From positions 1 through 19,827 of the forward strand of contig JBPCPM010000172.1 in NCBI GenBank assembly GCA_050999155.1: a DNA stretch of 19,827 bases. The letters are read 5' to 3'. The DNA comes from JBPCPM01 sp050999155 (GTDB lineage: Bacteria > Actinomycetota > Thermoleophilia > Solirubrobacterales > 70-9). The position numbers and the translations under genes were made by a program. Below, piece by piece: positions 6,645 to 14,236 of this stretch; position 1 is the first letter of the stretch; each line of letters opens with the position of its first letter. The notes beneath the pieces were generated by a model. The model saw only the letters and a list, made by a program, of their open reading frames with translations. It was not told the DNA's origin and ran no database searches.

Positions 6645-7247
6645 TCAGGGCTGGAGCCGGTCGCGCAGCGCCTCCAGGGTCTTGGGCCCGATGCCGTCGA
6701 CGGCCGCCAGGTCGTCGACGGAGCCGACACCCCCGCGCTCCTGGCGGAAGGCGATGATCTTCTCGGCCGTCTTGGGACCGATTCCCTCGATCTCCTGCAA
6801 CTGTTCGGCCGTCGCCGACCCGAGGCTCACGGGCCCGCTCGCGACTGCGCCACCAGGCGCGGCCGGACCTCCGGATGCGCTCCCATCCGGCGAAGCCTCC
6901 TCCGGCACGACGACCTGCTGCCCATCTGCCACGCGCGCCGCGAGATTGACGGCATCGTCGGCTCCGCGAGCTGTTGCGCCCCCGGCCCGGCGAACCGCGT
7001 CAGCAACCCGCGCGTCGGCCCGGAGGCGGTAGACACCGGGCTTGCGTACCGCCCCGGCGACGTGCACCGTGACCCGTCCTCCCCCGGCGGCCTTGACCGC
7101 CACCGCCGCACCCGCTGGGCCGTCGCCCGGCACGGCACCTTCCCCGACCGTCCCGGCGGGCCCGCCGAGCGATCGGCCGCCGATGACAAGCACGGCCAGC
7201 CCGAGGGCGCCGTAGATCGCCAGCTGGATGCGCGAGAGCCCGAACAC
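6645..7247 (-). CDS. comEA: Competence DNA receptor ComEA (SLBB and helix-hairpin-helix)
   Basis: ComEA binds double-stranded DNA at the cell surface and passes it to ComEC. The 200-residue protein begins with a single membrane anchor (about residues 8-25, IQLAIYGALGLAVLVIGG). Next is an SLBB-type domain (VTVHVAGAVRKPGVYRL, about residues 58-120), a Gly/Ala/Ser linker, and a C-terminal pair of helix-hairpin-helix motifs (IEGIGPKTAEKI and VDGIGPKTLEAL) that bind DNA. The start is a GTG. The GGGAGG just upstream is very close (one base), so the exact start could be elsewhere. It lies 80 bp after the CNNM gene and 13 bp before comEC. Confidence 0.94.
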   Translation of the reverse strand: MFGLSRIQLAIYGALGLAVLVIGGRSLGGPAGTVGEGAVPGDGPAGAAVAVKAAGGGRVTVHVAGAVRKPGVYRLRADARVADAVRRAGGATARGADDAVNLAARVADGQQVVVPEEASPDGSASGGPAAPGGAVASGPVSLGSATAEQLQEIEGIGPKTAEKIIAFRQERGGVGSVDDLAAVDGIGPKTLEALRDRLQP

Positions 7248-7327
7248 GCCTCCCAGCCTGGGCCACCCCGTCTGACCGGAGGCGCACGACCGGTGACGGT
7301 TCAGCGACGACCCCCTACCGGCGGACC

Positions 7328-8683
7328 TCAGCCTTCAGGCTCGGCGTCCTGCCCGTCGCCGCGGTCCGCCGCCTGCTGGAAGCGCACGCGGCGTACGAGG
7401 GTGTCATCGACGTCGAGGACCTCGGCGCCGACGCCAAACACCCGCAGCTGCTCGCCCTTCCTCGGCACCCGGCCCTTGAGCTCGCTCAGATGGCCGCTGA
7501 TGGTCGCCTCGAACGAGTCGTCCAGAACAACCCCGAGCCGCTCGGCGACCAGGTGTGTCGGCGCCGAGCCCTTCGCGCACAGCACGGTCTCTTCGGCGTC
7601 CTCCCACCACAGCAGGTCGGTTCCGGGCGTGTCGAATTCGTCCTCGATCTCGCCGACGATCTCCTCGAGGATGTCCTCGAGCGTGACCAGGCCAACGGTG
7701 GTCCCGTGCTCGTCGAGCACCAGACCCATGTGCTGCTGGTCGCGCCGGAAGGTCCGCAGGACCTCGTCGATGTGGGTCGACTCCGAGACGCGTGCGAGGT
7801 CCCGGGCGAGGCTCCGCGGATCGGTCTCTCCGCCGGCGAACGCGGCGCCGACGAGATCCTTGACGTGGATCAGGCCGATCGGCTCGTCGAGGCCGGCCTC
7901 CTCGCACATCGGCAGCCGCGTGCGGGTGGTGTCGGCGGCACGGACGCTGATGGCCCGCAGGTCGTCGCTGACCGTGACGAAGTCGACCTGGGGCCGCGGG
8001 ATCATGACCTCGCGCACCCGCCGGTCACCGAACGTGAACACGCGCTCGGTGAACCGGCGCTCGGTGGCGTCGATCAGTCCCTGGGACTCGCTCTCGCGCA
8101 GCAGCGAGCGCAGCTCGTCCTCGGAGTGCGGGACGGCGACCGCATCGCGGGCGGGCGGGATCCCGAACGGCTTGAGCACGAGGTTGCCGAGGAAGTTGAA
8201 GAAGTCCACCAGTGGCTTGGTGGCCAGGTAGAAGACCCGCATCGGCGTCGCGACCAACAGCGCCGTGCGCCGGTTGCGCGAGATGGCCAGGCTCTTGGGA
8301 GCCAGCTCGCCGAGCACGACGTGCAGCAGGGTGATGACGGCGAAGGCAAAGCCGCTGGCCACGGCGATCCCGACGACTCGCGCACCCTCGCCGAACAGCG
8401 ATTCGAAGACATCGTGGAATGCCTCCTCGCCGACAACGCCGAGCCCGATCGAGGCGATCGTGATCCCCAGCTGGCAGGCGGCGAGGTAGGCGTCGATCCG
8501 GTCCGAGGCGTGCTTGAGCGACCCGGCCCCGGCGACTCCTTGCGCCTCGAGGTCGACCACCTGCGTCGGTCGGATCCGGGCCAGGGCGAACTCCGTGGCC
8601 ACGAAGAAGCCGTTGGCGACGACCAGCAGCACCGCGGCGGCGAGCCCGACACCGAGCGACGTGGCTAGGGGAACAACGATCAC
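7328..8683 (-). CDS. Hemolysin-family membrane protein: CNNM (DUF21), CBS pair, CorC/HlyC domain
   Basis: These proteins are membrane-anchored and are linked in some families to divalent-cation (Mg/Co) export; the substrate here is unknown. The 451 residues show a DUF21/CNNM membrane region (about 1-190, with NGFFVATEFALARIR and LGELAPKSLAI). Two CBS motifs follow (about 215-335, with VREVMIPRPQVDFV and MGLVLDEHGTTVGLVTLEDILEE written in two parts of the domain). A C-terminal CorC/HlyC-type domain covers about 350-435. The tail is acidic. The start is a GTG at 8683 without a clear ribosome-binding site. It stands between acylphosphatase and comEA, all on the same strand. The old name hemolysin does not imply toxicity. 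Confidence 0.92.
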   Translation of the reverse strand: MIVVPLATSLGVGLAAAVLLVVANGFFVATEFALARIRPTQVVDLEAQGVAGAGSLKHASDRIDAYLAACQLGITIASIGLGVVGEEAFHDVFESLFGEGARVVGIAVASGFAFAVITLLHVVLGELAPKSLAISRNRRTALLVATPMRVFYLATKPLVDFFNFLGNLVLKPFGIPPARDAVAVPHSEDELRSLLRESESQGLIDATERRFTERVFTFGDRRVREVMIPRPQVDFVTVSDDLRAISVRAADTTRTRLPMCEEAGLDEPIGLIHVKDLVGAAFAGGETDPRSLARDLARVSESTHIDEVLRTFRRDQQHMGLVLDEHGTTVGLVTLEDILEEIVGEIEDEFDTPGTDLLWWEDAEETVLCAKGSAPTHLVAERLGVVLDDSFEATISGHLSELKGRVPRKGEQLRVFGVGAEVLDVDDTLVRRVRFQQAADRGDGQDAEPEG

Positions 8684-8731
8684 GCGCCCATCATGACCGC
8701 GCCCGTCGAGCGGCGCGGCCCTCCCGCCGGA

Positions 8732-9007
8732 TCAGCGCCTGACCTCGAAGCCGACGTGTCCCTCGGGCTCGCGCTCGGTGACCTCGACCCCGTTGACGTC
8801 GGCCCGCTCGGGCCCGTGCTCACAGAACTCCAACATCTCCGTGACGGCCGCTACGGAACCTTCGAAGACCGCCTCAACCGTTCCGTCCTCCCGGTTACGC
8901 ACCCACCCCTGCACGCCGTGCTCACGCGCCCGGCTCTGGGTCGTGTCTCGAAAAAACACGCCCTGGACGTTGCCGGACACGATGACGTGGCGGGCGATGA
9001 CGATCAC
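8732..9007 (-). CDS. acyP: Acylphosphatase
   Basis: This small enzyme hydrolyses carboxyl-phosphate bonds. From the GTG at 9007 the product is 91 residues, the usual size, and starts with the family strand IVIARHVIVSGNVQGVFFR. The phosphate-binding loop (GNVQGVFFR) supplies the catalytic Arg, and GWVRN supplies the catalytic Asn. GTVEAVFEG follows in the expected place. The reading frame is open further upstream to 9169 but there overlaps leuS and encodes unrelated sequence, so I set the start at 9007. GGGGAA about 10 bases upstream could serve as a ribosome-binding site. The gene lies 46 bp after leuS and 48 bp before the CNNM gene. Confidence 0.93.
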   Translation of the reverse strand: MIVIARHVIVSGNVQGVFFRDTTQSRAREHGVQGWVRNREDGTVEAVFEGSVAAVTEMLEFCEHGPERADVNGVEVTEREPEGHVGFEVRR

Positions 9008-9053
9008 GGTCGGCGGGTTCCCCACCAGGCTGCGGGGAAAACGCAAGACACGC

Positions 9054-11546
9054 TCAGCGCACCACGAGGTTGACGAGTTGGCCCGGCACGACGATCTCCT
9101 TGACGAGCTCCTTGCCGTCGAGATGGGGGGCGACCTTGTCGCTCCCCCGCGCCAGGGCCAGCAGCTCATCCCGCTCGGCCTTGGCGCCTGCCGTCACCCG
9201 GTCGCGCAGCTTGCCGTTGACTTGGACGACCAGCTCGAAGGTGTCGGCGACCAGCAGCGCCGGATCGGCCTCGGGCCACGGCTGCTCCCAGACCCGCTTG
9301 CCGGTCAGCTGCTCGGTGACCTCGGACGACAGGTGCGGCGCGAAGGGGAAGATCAGCGAGGCGGCCGTCGTGGCGGCGAACCGGACGGCGGCGTCCCCTT
9401 CGGGGGTCCCGTACAACTCGTCCTTGAGCCGGTAGGCGTCGTTGACCAGCTCCATGATGGCGGCGATCGCCGTGTGCAGCGCGAGGGCGGAGATGTCGCG
9501 GGTTGCCTTGTCGATGGCCCAGTGGGCCTTGCGCAGCAGCTCGCCCGCCGGCCCGGATCCGTCCGCCCTCTCACCCGCGCCACCGGCCTCGGTGCGCTCG
9601 GCCACCTCCTGACCCAGGCGCCAGACGCGGCCCAGGAACCGGAAAACACCCTCGACGCCTTCGTCGACCCAGTCGCCGCCCTTGTCGGGCGGGCCGAGGA
9701 AGCAGATGTGGGTGCGGGTGGCGTCGGCGCCGTAGCGCTCGACGTAGTCGGCCGGGCTGACCGTATTGCCCTTGGACTTGGACATCTTCGCGCCATCGCG
9801 GGTGATCATGCCCTGGGTAAAGAGGTTCGCGAACGGCTCCTGGATTCCGACCAGGCCCAGGTCGGCCAGCGCCTTGGTGAAAAACCGCGCGTACATCAGG
9901 TGCAGGATCGCGTGCTCGACGCCCCCGATGTACTGGTCGACGGGCATCCAGTGGTCGACGGCCTCGCGGTCCCACGGAGCCTGGTCGTTGTTCGCGTCGA
10001 GGTAGCGCAGGAAGTACCAGGAGGAGTCGACGAAGGTGTCCATGGTGTCGGTCTCGCGCCGGGCGCCGGCCCCGCAGGAGGGACAGCTCGTGGCGACCCA
10101 GTCCTCGGCACCGGCCAGGGGGCTGCGGCCCTTGGGCCGGTAGTCGTCGATGTCGGGCAGCTCGACCGGGAGCTGGTCTTCCGGCACGGGCACGAGGCCG
10201 CAGTCGTCGCAGTGGACGATGGGGATCGGGCAGCCCCAGTAGCGCTGGCGGCTGACCAGCCAGTCGCGCAGCCGGGTGTTGACCGACCGCTCCCCGCGAC
10301 CCTCGGACTCCAGCCAGTCGGCGATCTGCTCGTAGGCCTCCCGGTTGCCGACGCCGTCGAAGCGCCCCGAGCCGGTCATGGCGCCGTCGCCCGTGTAGGG
10401 CAGGCCCTCGGCGTCGGGCTCGTCTTCAGGGTCGGTCCCCTCGATCACCCGCCGGATGGGCAGCTCGAAGGCCTGGGCAAACGCGTAGTCGCGGCTGTCG
10501 TGGCCGGGAACCGCCATGATCGCGCCGGTCCCGTAGTCCATCAGCACGTAGTCGGCGACGAACATGGGGATCTGCTCGCCGTTGACCGGGTTGGTCACCG
10601 TCCGGCCGAGGGGAACCCCGGTCTTGGCCCGCGTCGCGTCTCCGCGCTGCTCGGGAGGCTGGCCGACGGCCTGCTCGATGTAGGCCTGCACCTCGTCGGC
10701 GTAAGCGGTGTCGGCGGCCAGCGTCTTGAGCAGCGGGTGCTCGGGGGCGACGACGAAGAACGTGGCGCCGAACAGCGTGTCGGGCCGGGTGGTGAACACC
10801 GGGAAGTCGAGGTCGAGCGCCTCGCAGCGGAAGGTGACCTGGGCGCCCTCGGAGCGCCCGATCCAGTTGCGCTGCATGGAGATGACGTTCTCCGGCCACG
10901 ACTCCAGCAGCTCGAAGTCGGCCAGCAGCCGCTCGGCGTAGTCGGTGATCTTCAAGAACCACTGGTCGAGCGTGCGGGTCTCCACCACGCTGCCGCACCG
11001 TTCGCAGCGGCCGTCGACGACCTGCTCGTTGGCCAGGACGGTTGCGTCGCTCGGACACCACTGCACGGGCGCCTCGGTGCGGTAGGCCAGCCCGGCCTCG
11101 AAGAGCTTGCAGAAGATCCACTGGGTCCAGCGGTAGTAGCGCGGCTCGTGGGTGCCGAACTCCCGCGACCAGTCGATCGAGATCCCCCAGGCGCGGAACT
11201 GGCGCCGGAAGCTGGCGATCGAGCGCTCGGTCGAGTCGCGCGGGTGCTCGCCGGTGCGGATCGCGTGGTTCTCGGCCGGCAGGCCGAACGCATCGTAGCC
11301 CATCGGGTGGATGACCTGCGCGCCCCGCCGGCGCCGGAAGTGGGCGATCGCGTCGCCGATCGAGTAGTTCTTGAGGTGCCCCACGTGCGGCTCGCCCGAG
11401 GGGTAGGGCAGCATCTCGAGCACGTAGCTTTTGGGCTTCGATGCGTCGAAGCCGGGCTCCCCGGGGTTGGGGACCTCCCAGGTCTTCTCGGCCTCCCAGA
11501 GCTGCTGCCAGCGCTGTTCGACGGCGTGCGGGTCGTAGCGATCCAT
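9054..11546 (-). CDS. leuS: Leucyl-tRNA synthetase
   Basis: This is a class I aminoacyl-tRNA synthetase that charges tRNA-Leu. The 830 residues match the bacterial form. Motifs in order: the HIGH-type HVGH in MLPYPSGEPHVGHLKNY; an editing CP1 domain with TTRPDTLFGATFFVV and MAVPGHDSRDYAFA; zinc-ribbon-like CERCG and CDDCG/CPSCG cysteine pairs; DTFVDSSWYFLRY; the KMSKS loop in GAKMSKSKGNTVSP; a helical anticodon-binding domain; and a C-terminal domain ending VPGQLVNLVVR. The ATG at 11546 lacks a Shine-Dalgarno sequence, with TATCCT 11 bases upstream. It is preceded by a GC-rich hairpin (11572-11590) that separates it from the nidogen-type gene. Confidence 0.98.
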   Translation of the reverse strand: MDRYDPHAVEQRWQQLWEAEKTWEVPNPGEPGFDASKPKSYVLEMLPYPSGEPHVGHLKNYSIGDAIAHFRRRRGAQVIHPMGYDAFGLPAENHAIRTGEHPRDSTERSIASFRRQFRAWGISIDWSREFGTHEPRYYRWTQWIFCKLFEAGLAYRTEAPVQWCPSDATVLANEQVVDGRCERCGSVVETRTLDQWFLKITDYAERLLADFELLESWPENVISMQRNWIGRSEGAQVTFRCEALDLDFPVFTTRPDTLFGATFFVVAPEHPLLKTLAADTAYADEVQAYIEQAVGQPPEQRGDATRAKTGVPLGRTVTNPVNGEQIPMFVADYVLMDYGTGAIMAVPGHDSRDYAFAQAFELPIRRVIEGTDPEDEPDAEGLPYTGDGAMTGSGRFDGVGNREAYEQIADWLESEGRGERSVNTRLRDWLVSRQRYWGCPIPIVHCDDCGLVPVPEDQLPVELPDIDDYRPKGRSPLAGAEDWVATSCPSCGAGARRETDTMDTFVDSSWYFLRYLDANNDQAPWDREAVDHWMPVDQYIGGVEHAILHLMYARFFTKALADLGLVGIQEPFANLFTQGMITRDGAKMSKSKGNTVSPADYVERYGADATRTHICFLGPPDKGGDWVDEGVEGVFRFLGRVWRLGQEVAERTEAGGAGERADGSGPAGELLRKAHWAIDKATRDISALALHTAIAAIMELVNDAYRLKDELYGTPEGDAAVRFAATTAASLIFPFAPHLSSEVTEQLTGKRVWEQPWPEADPALLVADTFELVVQVNGKLRDRVTAGAKAERDELLALARGSDKVAPHLDGKELVKEIVVPGQLVNLVVR

Positions 11547-11557
11547 GCGGACCGCGA

Positions 11558-11563
11558 AGGATA
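11558..11563 (-). promoter_or_regulatory. Candidate -10 hexamer for leuS
   Basis: TATCCT on the minus strand, followed by TCG as at proB, lies 11 bases before the leuS ATG. A start site at the usual distance would leave a leader of only a few bases and no room for a Shine-Dalgarno sequence. No -35 is seen. Confidence 0.4.
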
Positions 11564-11571
11564 CGAGCGCG

Positions 11572-11590
11572 GCCGGGCGAGGCGCCCGGC
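11572..11590. terminator. GC-rich hairpin between the nidogen-type gene and leuS
   Basis: GCCGGGCG (11572-11579) and CGCCCGGC (11583-11590) form an 8-bp perfect stem with a 3-base loop, six bases after the nidogen-type stop and just before the leuS promoter candidate. The minus-strand sequence that follows (CGCTCGTATCC) is not U-rich, so termination is plausible but unproven. Confidence 0.45.
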
Positions 11591-11595
11591 GGGGC

Positions 11596-12915
11596 CTAGT
11601 GGACCGTCAGGTTGCCGCGGACGACCGGCACCACGCCGGTGTCGGTGACGTCGGCACCACTCGGAGTGGTGCGCAGGCGCATCGTGTCTGCGCCCTTGCC
11701 GCCCTCGGCGACGTCAAGACGGAACACTCCCGTGCCCAGGTCTCCAACGACGGTGGCAGTATCGCCATCGCAGGTGACGGTCGACGGGGCCAGCGTCTGC
11801 TTGCCCGAGGCGGTGTGCAGCATCATCTCGCCGCTGATCCGGCCACCCTTCTTGACCTCGGTCTTGCCCGTGAGCTTGGCCTCCGTGCCGCCGGGGAGCT
11901 CGACCGTCGCGCCGCCGGTCACCTTGCATCCGTCCGTCGAGACGGCGGCCTCGTCGCATGCATCGCCCAGGCCGTCGAAGTCGCTGTCGGCCTGGCCGGG
12001 GTTGGCGGCGTCCACGCAGTTGTCGTCGACGTCGAGGACGCCGTCGGCGTCAGCATCGGGATCCGGCTCGGGTTCGGGCTCGAAGCGCGGCTGGCCGTTG
12101 CGGAAGGGGAAGACGTAGCGACCCGGTACGTCCGCGTAGTCGCCGTTCGGCGCGCTGTGGTGAATGAGGCCGGTGGAGCTGGAGTCCAGGAACGTGTTCT
12201 TGCTGCCAGAGCCCTCGAACTCGAAGAACTGATCGGCCGTGGCGGGATCGGTACCCACGTCAGCGAACCCGGCGCGAGCGAACTCACCGTCGTATGTGTA
12301 CTGGCGGTCGTGGTCCCACTCGATCTTGTCGTAGTTGAAGATCAGGTCGAAGTCGCCGGGGGCGATGTCCGAGCGGTCGACGATCTGGGTCTGGAAGGAG
12401 TTCAGCTTGTCGGCTCGCTGGTTGTAGAGGCCTACACCCTCGTAGGTCACGCCGGTGTAGTTCGCGCAGAAGGCCTCGCGGTCGTTGACCTCGGTGGTCC
12501 CGTAGGTGATCTGGCCCGATCCGGGCGCACGCGTGTCGACATCCGCCCAATACGGGGCGATGAGCGGAACGCCCATGAAGTTCAGGCTGGACGCGAGGTA
12601 CCTCCTGATCAGGCCGTTGAAGCTGAGGTTGCCGTTGGTGTTGACGATGGCCGACGGGTGCGTGGTCCCGTAGAAGTTGATCGGTGACGGCAGGGCTACC
12701 GGAGGGCTTGAGGAATCGTCGATGCGCGAGACGGCATTGGCCAGGCACTCCGGCGAGCGGTCGACGGCACCCGCGCCCAGGGCCTGGGCAGGAACGGCCG
12801 CGACCCACGCCGCGGCCAAGGCGATCACCGCGACCAGGACCCGGCGGGGGATCCTCAGCACGGCGGAAGGGTCGGCGCCGGCGGAGATGGGGTCCAGATG
12901 CGGGGTCACGTTCAT
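11596..12915 (-). CDS. Secreted protein with nidogen-like domain and thrombospondin type 3 repeat
   Basis: Function unknown; probably an exported surface or extracellular protein. From the ATG at 12915 (439 aa) a basic stretch RIPRR is followed by a hydrophobic segment ending VPAQALGA, a likely Sec signal peptide. Residues about 75-310 look like a NIDO domain: INFYGTTHPSAIVNTNGNLSF, then APYWADVDT, then GDFDLIFNYDKIEW, which is the order found in nidogen-type domains. A linker of EPEPEPDPD leads to an Asp-rich calcium-binding type 3 repeat (DADADGVLDVDDNC, then ADSDFDGLGDACD). The last 90 residues (CKVTGG to RGNLTVH) form a beta-rich domain I cannot name. A GTG at 12861 would give a more standard signal peptide, and a GTG at 12990 would extend the protein. 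No start has a good ribosome-binding site. Confidence 0.8.
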   Translation of the reverse strand: MNVTPHLDPISAGADPSAVLRIPRRVLVAVIALAAAWVAAVPAQALGAGAVDRSPECLANAVSRIDDSSSPPVALPSPINFYGTTHPSAIVNTNGNLSFNGLIRRYLASSLNFMGVPLIAPYWADVDTRAPGSGQITYGTTEVNDREAFCANYTGVTYEGVGLYNQRADKLNSFQTQIVDRSDIAPGDFDLIFNYDKIEWDHDRQYTYDGEFARAGFADVGTDPATADQFFEFEGSGSKNTFLDSSSTGLIHHSAPNGDYADVPGRYVFPFRNGQPRFEPEPEPDPDADADGVLDVDDNCVDAANPGQADSDFDGLGDACDEAAVSTDGCKVTGGATVELPGGTEAKLTGKTEVKKGGRISGEMMLHTASGKQTLAPSTVTCDGDTATVVGDLGTGVFRLDVAEGGKGADTMRLRTTPSGADVTDTGVVPVVRGNLTVH

Positions 12916-12961
12916 CGTGGCCGGGGTGATCGGCTGGACACCCGGGCAATTCAGCCCCAGG

Positions 12962-13010
12962 CGTCCAACGCGGCAAACGTCCAGCGCCACCGTCGATCAG
13001 ACGTCCAGCG
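12962..13010. repeat. Three direct copies of CGTCCARCG upstream of the nidogen-type gene
   Basis: CGTCCAACG at 12962, and CGTCCAGCG at 12978 and 13002, are spaced 16 and 24 bases apart in the divergent region between the nidogen-type gene and the small gene at 13083. They may be binding sites for a regulator. They are short and could be chance. Confidence 0.3.
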
Positions 13011-13043
13011 GGCGAATACACCCTGCCGGGTTGCCCGGGCCCC

Positions 13044-13049
13044 TATCGT
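13044..13049 (+). promoter_or_regulatory. Candidate -10 for the 13083 gene
   Basis: TATCGT stands in a GC-rich stretch 33 bases before the ATG at 13083 and leaves room for a normal leader with the AGAGGTGA ribosome-binding site at 13073-13080. No clear -35 at the usual spacing. Confidence 0.3.
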
Positions 13050-13082
13050 GTGAGGGGACGAACCCCGAGCCCAGAGGTGACG

Positions 13083-13307
13083 ATGTCCCGCCTTATCCGC
13101 ATGGACCAGACCGGCCACACCACCCTCGCCGAGTGGACCGCCGGCGACGAGGCCGCGGTTGACGCTGCCGTGGCCGCCTTTCGCCGCGAGCTCGACCGCG
13201 GCCTGTACGCCGTGGTCAGCGGCCCCGACGGCACCGCCGAGCAGGTCCACGAGCTTCCCGAGAACGCCGACATGGTGATCGTCCGCCGCCCGATCGTCGG
13301 CGGCTGA
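13083..13307 (+). CDS. Small conserved-looking protein of unknown function
   Basis: I do not recognise a named family. The 74-residue product (MSRLIRMDQTGHTTLAEWTA to RRPIVGG) is acidic, has no membrane segment or cysteine, and alternates likely strands with a central helix (DEAAVDAAVAAFRRELDRG), so a small alpha/beta fold is probable. The start at 13083 is chosen because AGAGGTGA precedes it at normal spacing and because MSRLIRMDQTG begins a regular strand; an in-frame start at 13050 would add 11 residues without a ribosome-binding site. The next gene begins 20 bp after its stop on the same strand, so the two are probably one operon. Codon use (strong third-position G/C) is that of its neighbours, which supports a real gene. 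Confidence 0.78.
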   Translation: MSRLIRMDQTGHTTLAEWTAGDEAAVDAAVAAFRRELDRGLYAVVSGPDGTAEQVHELPENADMVIVRRPIVGG

Positions 13308-13327
13308 CCGATCCCGAGAGCCCCATC

Positions 13328-14035
13328 GTGACCTCCGCCCCGGTCCCGGCCACGGAGACCGGCCTCGACCCCGAGGAACATCGGCTTCACGAGCTCGGTG
13401 CCGTCAGCTGGCGCCGGGTCATCGACGAACCCTGGCTGCGCCGCGAAGGCCGGCGTTGGACGATGTGGACCGTCGCGATCGCGGTCACCTTCCTGGTGCC
13501 CGGCATCGCCCTGCTGATCATCGAGCCGTTCACCTTCCCGGTGGCGCTGATGAGCTTCGCCCACGGCTGGGTGATCCCCGAGCTGTACGCGCGCCGGGGA
13601 GTCAATCCGATCAAGCCGCTCCCCGTCCGCCCGGGAGCGCCGGGCGAGCAGGCCGAGACCACGGCGCTCGGCCTGCTCGGTGATCTGGTCGACCACGGCA
13701 CCCGCGACCTGGCCCGCGAGACCGGCCTTGCCCGCCACCCCGGCCGGTTCGGGGTGTGGCTGGTCGGCGAGGCAGGCGCGCTGCTGGTCCGCCGCGACGG
13801 TCGCCGGGTCGACTGCTGGTGTGTGCGCGCCGCCAAGCCCTACGAGCTGCCCCGGGCCGATCGTATCTCCCACCTGTTGCTGGCCCTGCGCGAGGACGAG
13901 CGCGGCTTTGCCACGGTGGCGAACCTTTCGTTCTCGGGCGCGCCCTGGCGTGTCCGGCGCCGGATGCCGAAGGAGATGCGCCCCGCGCTCGACGCGGCCA
14001 AGGCCGAGGCCCGCGCGATGAACGACGCCGCCTGA
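13328..14035 (+). CDS. Membrane protein of unknown function
   Basis: No family recognised. The 235-residue product has a soluble N-terminal stretch (1-45, with LGAVSWRRVIDEPWLRREGR). One or two hydrophobic helices follow at about 47-85 (WTVAIAVTFLVPGIALLII, then a less hydrophobic FPVALMSFAHGWVIPELYA). A cytosolic-looking domain runs from about 90 to 235, including FGVWLVGEAGALLVRRDGRRVDCWCVRA and a basic helical tail (RVRRRMPKEMRPALDAAKAEARAM). The start is a GTG at 13328, 20 bp after the 74-residue gene, with GAGAG (13315-13319) as a weak ribosome-binding site. It ends 24 bp before tRNA-Ala. Confidence 0.8.
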   Translation: MTSAPVPATETGLDPEEHRLHELGAVSWRRVIDEPWLRREGRRWTMWTVAIAVTFLVPGIALLIIEPFTFPVALMSFAHGWVIPELYARRGVNPIKPLPVRPGAPGEQAETTALGLLGDLVDHGTRDLARETGLARHPGRFGVWLVGEAGALLVRRDGRRVDCWCVRAAKPYELPRADRISHLLLALREDERGFATVANLSFSGAPWRVRRRMPKEMRPALDAAKAEARAMNDAA

Positions 14036-14041
14036 CGGCGG

Positions 14042-14047
14042 TACACT
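14042..14047 (+). promoter_or_regulatory. Candidate -10 for tRNA-Ala
   Basis: TACACT lies 12 bases before the mature tRNA 5' end and follows the TANNCT pattern found elsewhere in the window. The -35 is not clear. The tRNA might also be made by read-through from the upstream gene. Confidence 0.4.
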
Positions 14048-14059
14048 TCCGGCGCCTGA

Positions 14060-14132
14060 GGGGCTATAGCTCAGCTGGGAGAGCGCTGCCATGGCATGGC
14101 AGAGGTCGTGGGTTCGAGTCCCACTAGCTCCA
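14060..14132 (+). tRNA. tRNA-Ala, anticodon GGC
   Basis: The 73-nt cloverleaf is complete. The acceptor stem GGGGCTA/TAGCTCC contains the G3-U70 wobble pair that identifies alanine tRNAs. The anticodon stem is CTGCC/GGCAG with loop ATGGCAT and anticodon GGC at 14093-14095. The T arm is GTGGG-TTCGAGT-CCCAC. The discriminator base is A at 14132. CCA is not encoded (TCG follows), so it must be added after transcription. Confidence 0.97.
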
Positions 14133-14149
14133 TCGCCGCCCCGGTCGTC

Positions 14150-14182
14150 GGTCCGGCGCGCGGCGTCGATGTCTGCCGGACC
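14150..14182. terminator. Possible hairpin between tRNA-Ala and the DsrE-like gene
   Basis: GGTCCGGC (14150-14157) can pair with GCCGGACC (14175-14182) across a 17-base loop in the space between the convergent tRNA and DsrE-like gene. A second near-palindrome follows at 14197-14211. No T tract is present, so this is only a weak terminator candidate. Confidence 0.25.
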
Positions 14183-14236
14183 TCGGCCCTGGAGACGCCG
14201 TCCGGACCGGCAGGGTCGCGGGACCAAGCCTCCGCG

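Noticed and set aside
6632..6730. An extended ComEC N terminus from 6730
   Set aside because: The extra 33 residues overlap comEA by 86 bp, are Arg/Ser/Pro-rich, and precede the natural membrane start MAVRFIAGG.
9008..9169. An extended acylphosphatase from 9169
   Set aside because: The extra 54 residues mostly overlap leuS and do not resemble the family, which begins at the strand IARHVIVSG.
8778..11648. A 956-codon open frame on the plus strand opposite leuS
   Set aside because: It is the antisense of leuS, open because GC-rich codons avoid stops. Its translation is low-complexity Val/Gly/Leu/Asp-rich and shows no domain.
14060..14132. tRNA-Ala as an integration attachment site
   Set aside because: No integrase and no repeat of the tRNA 3' end were noticed elsewhere in the window.
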